34,808 nt of DNA. Source: JBEKTW01 sp049515655 (GTDB lineage: Bacteria; Bacteroidota; Ignavibacteria; UBA10030; SZUA-254). This document shows, one piece after another, positions 32,389-34,808 of this stretch (position 1 is the stretch's first letter; each line of letters begins with the position of its first letter). Position numbers and translations under genes: made by a program. The stretch spans positions 1 through 34,808 of the forward strand of contig JBEKTW010000028.1 in the NCBI GenBank assembly GCA_049515655.1. Direction: 5' to 3'. Below the pieces are notes generated by a model. The model ran no database searches. It had not been told where the DNA came from and worked only from the letters and a program-made list of their open reading frames with translations.

Positions 32389-32545
32389 CTTGCCGTAAGT
32401 TTGACATGAGTTATTGAAGTGCATGCGGCGGCGCGGTTCTGTGGCCCGAGAGAGAACTGCAGTTTCATTTCTGCTTTTCCCTGCCAAGCCGCCCGGGCGC
32501 AACACGCACGCATTTCTGTTGGTATCAACCATAAAGGAGAACTCC

Positions 32546-34708
32546 ATGAAAAGGATGATACTGTTGGCGGTTTCGCTTCTGACATTCGCCGGTTTGGTTT
32601 CCCAACCCGCCAATGCGCAATGGGTGCAATGCAAAGGTCCGTACGGCGGAAATGTGCTGGCGCTGGCGATTCGGGGAACCGTGCAATACGCAGGCACTCA
32701 ATCGGGCGATGTTTTCCGCTCGACCGACGGCGGCGGAAGCTGGTCAAAAATCATGAGCGAACTGCAGAATTCCAATACAATGTATCACATCAACGCGATC
32801 GCGATCAGTCATGACGGAACGGTATTTGTAGGCACGACCAATGACGCCGCCTATCGCTCGACAGACAACGGGCAAAACTGGACTCATCTGAATACCCCGG
32901 TCGCCACTATCCAATGCATTGCGATCAACTCCCGAGGAATGATCTTCGCGGGCAGCGTGAACGGCGTGCTCCGGTCAACCGACAACGGGGACGACTGGGA
33001 TAACATAGGCACGGTAACCGGAGGGGGTGTCATCGTTAATACTCCCCGAATCGCCGTGAGTCCAGGCGACGTCATCATGGCCGGTACGACAACGGGACTG
33101 TATCGGTCGACCGACGACGGCTTGCACTGGACGCTGGCGAACGACTCGGCCCTCTATCAGACGACCTCCGGACTGGCATACAAACCGGATGGATCGCTTT
33201 TTAACGTCGTCTACGGCGCAGGCGTGTTCCGCTCTACAAACGACGGGACTATCTGGACGATGATATCGGACAACACCGAGGCGTTTGCTCTCTGTGTGGA
33301 TTCCGCGCATTCGGTCTACGCCGGAACTTATAGCGGGATCATTCGTTCAACCGACAACGGAATCACCTGGTCATCGGCAAGCAGCGGTATCGCATTCCCC
33401 GTCGTGAGCTGTCTTGCAACTGATTCGGCAGGGACCGTCTATGCAGGAATTTTCCGGGGCGGCGGGGTTTTTCGCTCAACCGATAATGGCGGAAGTTGGA
33501 CAGAACGCAACACGGGGTTGTTCGAGCCGTGGATCTCGGCGCTGACCGTGACTCAGACCGGGCAGATCTTCACAGGGACCTACTCCTGCGGAGCATTTGC
33601 TTCAACCGACGGTGGGGATACCTGGTCGAGCATTACGGATAGAGCGAACAATTTCCAGTCCGATGTCATGGCGATGGCTGTGGATTCATCGGGGAATCTT
33701 CTTGACTACTGCGGCCAGGGACTCATGCGCTCAACGGACGGAGGGGTAACCTGGAACGGGATATTTTATGGGGGCAACAGTTTTCCCCCTACAAACTGTA
33801 TCGCGGTCAACAAGAATGGGTGGATCTTCGCCGGAACAAACGGCAGGGGAGCTTACCGTTCGACTGACAGCGGCAGCACGTGGGAACAAGTCATGCCGCT
33901 TGACAGCACGCGGTGGGTGAACGGCTTTGCCTTCTCCTCGACGGGAACAATATTCGCGGCGACCGATTCCTTCATCTACCGTTCGACAGACAATGGCGCC
34001 GGCTGGACACAACTTCTCACGGGTCTCATTGAACCATGGATCGCTGCCGTTGTGTGCGGATCCGGCGCAGAGATCTTCGCCGGCTCCAATGCCGATCTCT
34101 ATCGCTCAACGGATAACGGAGAGCACTGGACGGCCCTCAATTGCGGACTCGGCGAGATCCTTTCCATTGCTGTTACCCCCGATGCGGTTTTCGCCTCGGT
34201 GTATGGAGGAGATGGAATTTATTGTTCGAGGGACTCCGGAGCTACCTGGCTCGGTGAGGGCACGGGGTTGCCGGGCGCCAGACTATTTACTTCGCTGGCA
34301 ATTCTCGATTCGACTCTCTACGCAGCGAGCCGGCACGACGGTTTGTGGAAGCGCCCTGTCTCCGAGATGATAACCTCGGTGGGCGGTTCGTCCAACATCC
34401 CACCCTCAGCTTTCCGACTGGAGCAGAACTACCCCAACCCGTTCAATCCTTCAACAGGCATTCGGTTCACGCTTAAGGTTGCCGACCGCGTCAGGCTTTT
34501 TGTGTACGACATACTTGGCCAGAAAGTGAGAACGCTTGCGGACCAAGAGATGATGGCAGGCAGCCACGTCGCCATTTGGGATGGGCGCGATGATAGAGGA
34601 AATCAACTCTCAAGTGGTATCTACTTCTACCGCTTGCAAGCTGGGAATCCTTCGGCAAGCTCAGGACGCGGATTCACAGACATCAAGAAGATGTTGATGA
34701 TAAAATGA
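32546..34708 (+). CDS. T9SS-exported Asp-box (BNR/sortilin-like) beta-propeller protein
   Basis: The frame opens at 32414, but the ATG at 32546 follows AAGGAGA at 6 bases and begins a signal peptide (MKRMILLAVSLLTFAGLVSQPANAQ). The 720-residue protein contains 13 Asp-box motifs of the type RSTDNGxxW (first GGGSW near residue 70, last SRDSGATW), each preceded by a strand like YAGTxxGVFRS, as in BNR/sortilin-type propellers. The C-terminal part (EQNYPNPFNPSTGIRF to IKKMLMIK) is a T9SS sorting domain with an 8-residue insertion (NPSASSGR) in its last loop. Asp-boxes support the fold rather than catalysis, so sialidase activity is not implied. Probably surface-exposed and ligand-binding. Confidence 0.92.
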   Translation: MKRMILLAVSLLTFAGLVSQPANAQWVQCKGPYGGNVLALAIRGTVQYAGTQSGDVFRSTDGGGSWSKIMSELQNSNTMYHINAIAISHDGTVFVGTTNDAAYRSTDNGQNWTHLNTPVATIQCIAINSRGMIFAGSVNGVLRSTDNGDDWDNIGTVTGGGVIVNTPRIAVSPGDVIMAGTTTGLYRSTDDGLHWTLANDSALYQTTSGLAYKPDGSLFNVVYGAGVFRSTNDGTIWTMISDNTEAFALCVDSAHSVYAGTYSGIIRSTDNGITWSSASSGIAFPVVSCLATDSAGTVYAGIFRGGGVFRSTDNGGSWTERNTGLFEPWISALTVTQTGQIFTGTYSCGAFASTDGGDTWSSITDRANNFQSDVMAMAVDSSGNLLDYCGQGLMRSTDGGVTWNGIFYGGNSFPPTNCIAVNKNGWIFAGTNGRGAYRSTDSGSTWEQVMPLDSTRWVNGFAFSSTGTIFAATDSFIYRSTDNGAGWTQLLTGLIEPWIAAVVCGSGAEIFAGSNADLYRSTDNGEHWTALNCGLGEILSIAVTPDAVFASVYGGDGIYCSRDSGATWLGEGTGLPGARLFTSLAILDSTLYAASRHDGLWKRPVSEMITSVGGSSNIPPSAFRLEQNYPNPFNPSTGIRFTLKVADRVRLFVYDILGQKVRTLADQEMMAGSHVAIWDGRDDRGNQLSSGIYFYRLQAGNPSASSGRGFTDIKKMLMIK
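34645..34668 (+). repeat. In-frame repeat-like insertion inside T9SS sorting domain
   Basis: AATCCTTCGGCAAGCTCAGG encodes NPSASSG within YRLQAG-NPSASSGR-GFTDIKKML. The core TCCTTCGnnnnnCTCAGGA words match the dispersed element at 10931-11067 (read in either orientation). The insertion adds eight residues at the same place where the gene ending at 19033 has its palindromic insertion. Confidence 0.55.
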
Positions 34709-34808
34709 CGAAGTCATTTTATCAGAAATCCCGCGTTCTGTCGCGGGATTGATAGGAACGTGGAGAAGTCATTTTATCAGAAATCCCGCGTTCTGTCGCG
34801 GGATTGAT
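34699..34808 (+). terminator. Double hairpin after stop, then duplicated
   Basis: GATAAAATGA/TCATTTTATC (34699-34723) overlaps the TGA stop, and AATCCCGCG/CGCGGGATT (34727-34750) follows. A 44-base block (34710-34753) is repeated at 34765-34808, up to the window edge, giving half of the first hairpin and a second CCCGCG hairpin. The arrangement is the same as after the gene ending at 7660. Confidence 0.7.

Overview
The window looks like a chromosomal segment from a Gram-negative bacterium of the Bacteroidota-Chlorobiota group, most plausibly an Ignavibacteria-like lineage. This rests on five or so exported proteins whose C-termini carry the Por/type IX secretion (T9SS) sorting domain with the NYPNPFNP motif, on outer-membrane-type proteins, and on many short palindromic repeats between genes. 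I see no tRNA, rRNA, CRISPR array, intact transposase or prophage gene.

Layout. (1) 1-128: start of a leftward surface beta-propeller gene, cut by the window edge. (2) 952-7428: a rightward TetR-led cluster: regulator, outer-membrane beta-barrel, AT-rich methyltransferase, LolD-like ATPase, two FtsX/LolCE-type permeases and a LolA-like periplasmic protein; the last three genes overlap by ATGA. It reads as a regulated trans-envelope lipid or lipoprotein export route. (3) 7660-10566: a leftward eight-repeat propeller protein with a T9SS sorting domain. (4) 11130-18593: glycan-degradation block 1: GH123/DUF4091-type hydrolase (left), secreted ADP-ribosylglycohydrolase-fold protein (right), GH78 alpha-L-rhamnosidase (left). 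(5) 19033-21054: a second complete eight-repeat propeller protein. (6) 21777-26742: glycan block 2: GH36 alpha-galactosidase (left) and GH31 glycosidase (right) from a shared divergent promoter region. (7) 26743-27500: repeat-rich intergenic DNA. (8) 27501-34708: surface or envelope proteins: a G8-like T9SS protein, an Ig-like (Big_5) lipoprotein, an orphan FTP/PepSY propeptide protein and a 13-Asp-box propeller with a T9SS domain.

The three leftward propeller paralogues start at 128, 10566 and 21054. Each is preceded by the same promoter (TTGACT, 17 bases, TAAATT) and the same highly conserved leader of about 130 bases that can fold. Palindromic elements have been inserted into two of these leaders. 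Similar palindromes sit in frame inside two T9SS sorting domains, at the same position and with the same 8-codon length. These leaders and coding palindromes are the most novel features of the window.

The glycan enzymes have signal peptides but no T9SS sorting domain, so they are probably periplasmic. Together they suggest breakdown of a glycan containing rhamnose, galactose and perhaps N-acetylgalactosamine. No SusC/SusD pair, sugar transporter or sugar-specific regulator is present here. Starts were moved from the longest frame to internal starts when a Shine-Dalgarno sequence and signal peptide supported it; each case is stated. No database search was possible, so all family names come from motif recognition.
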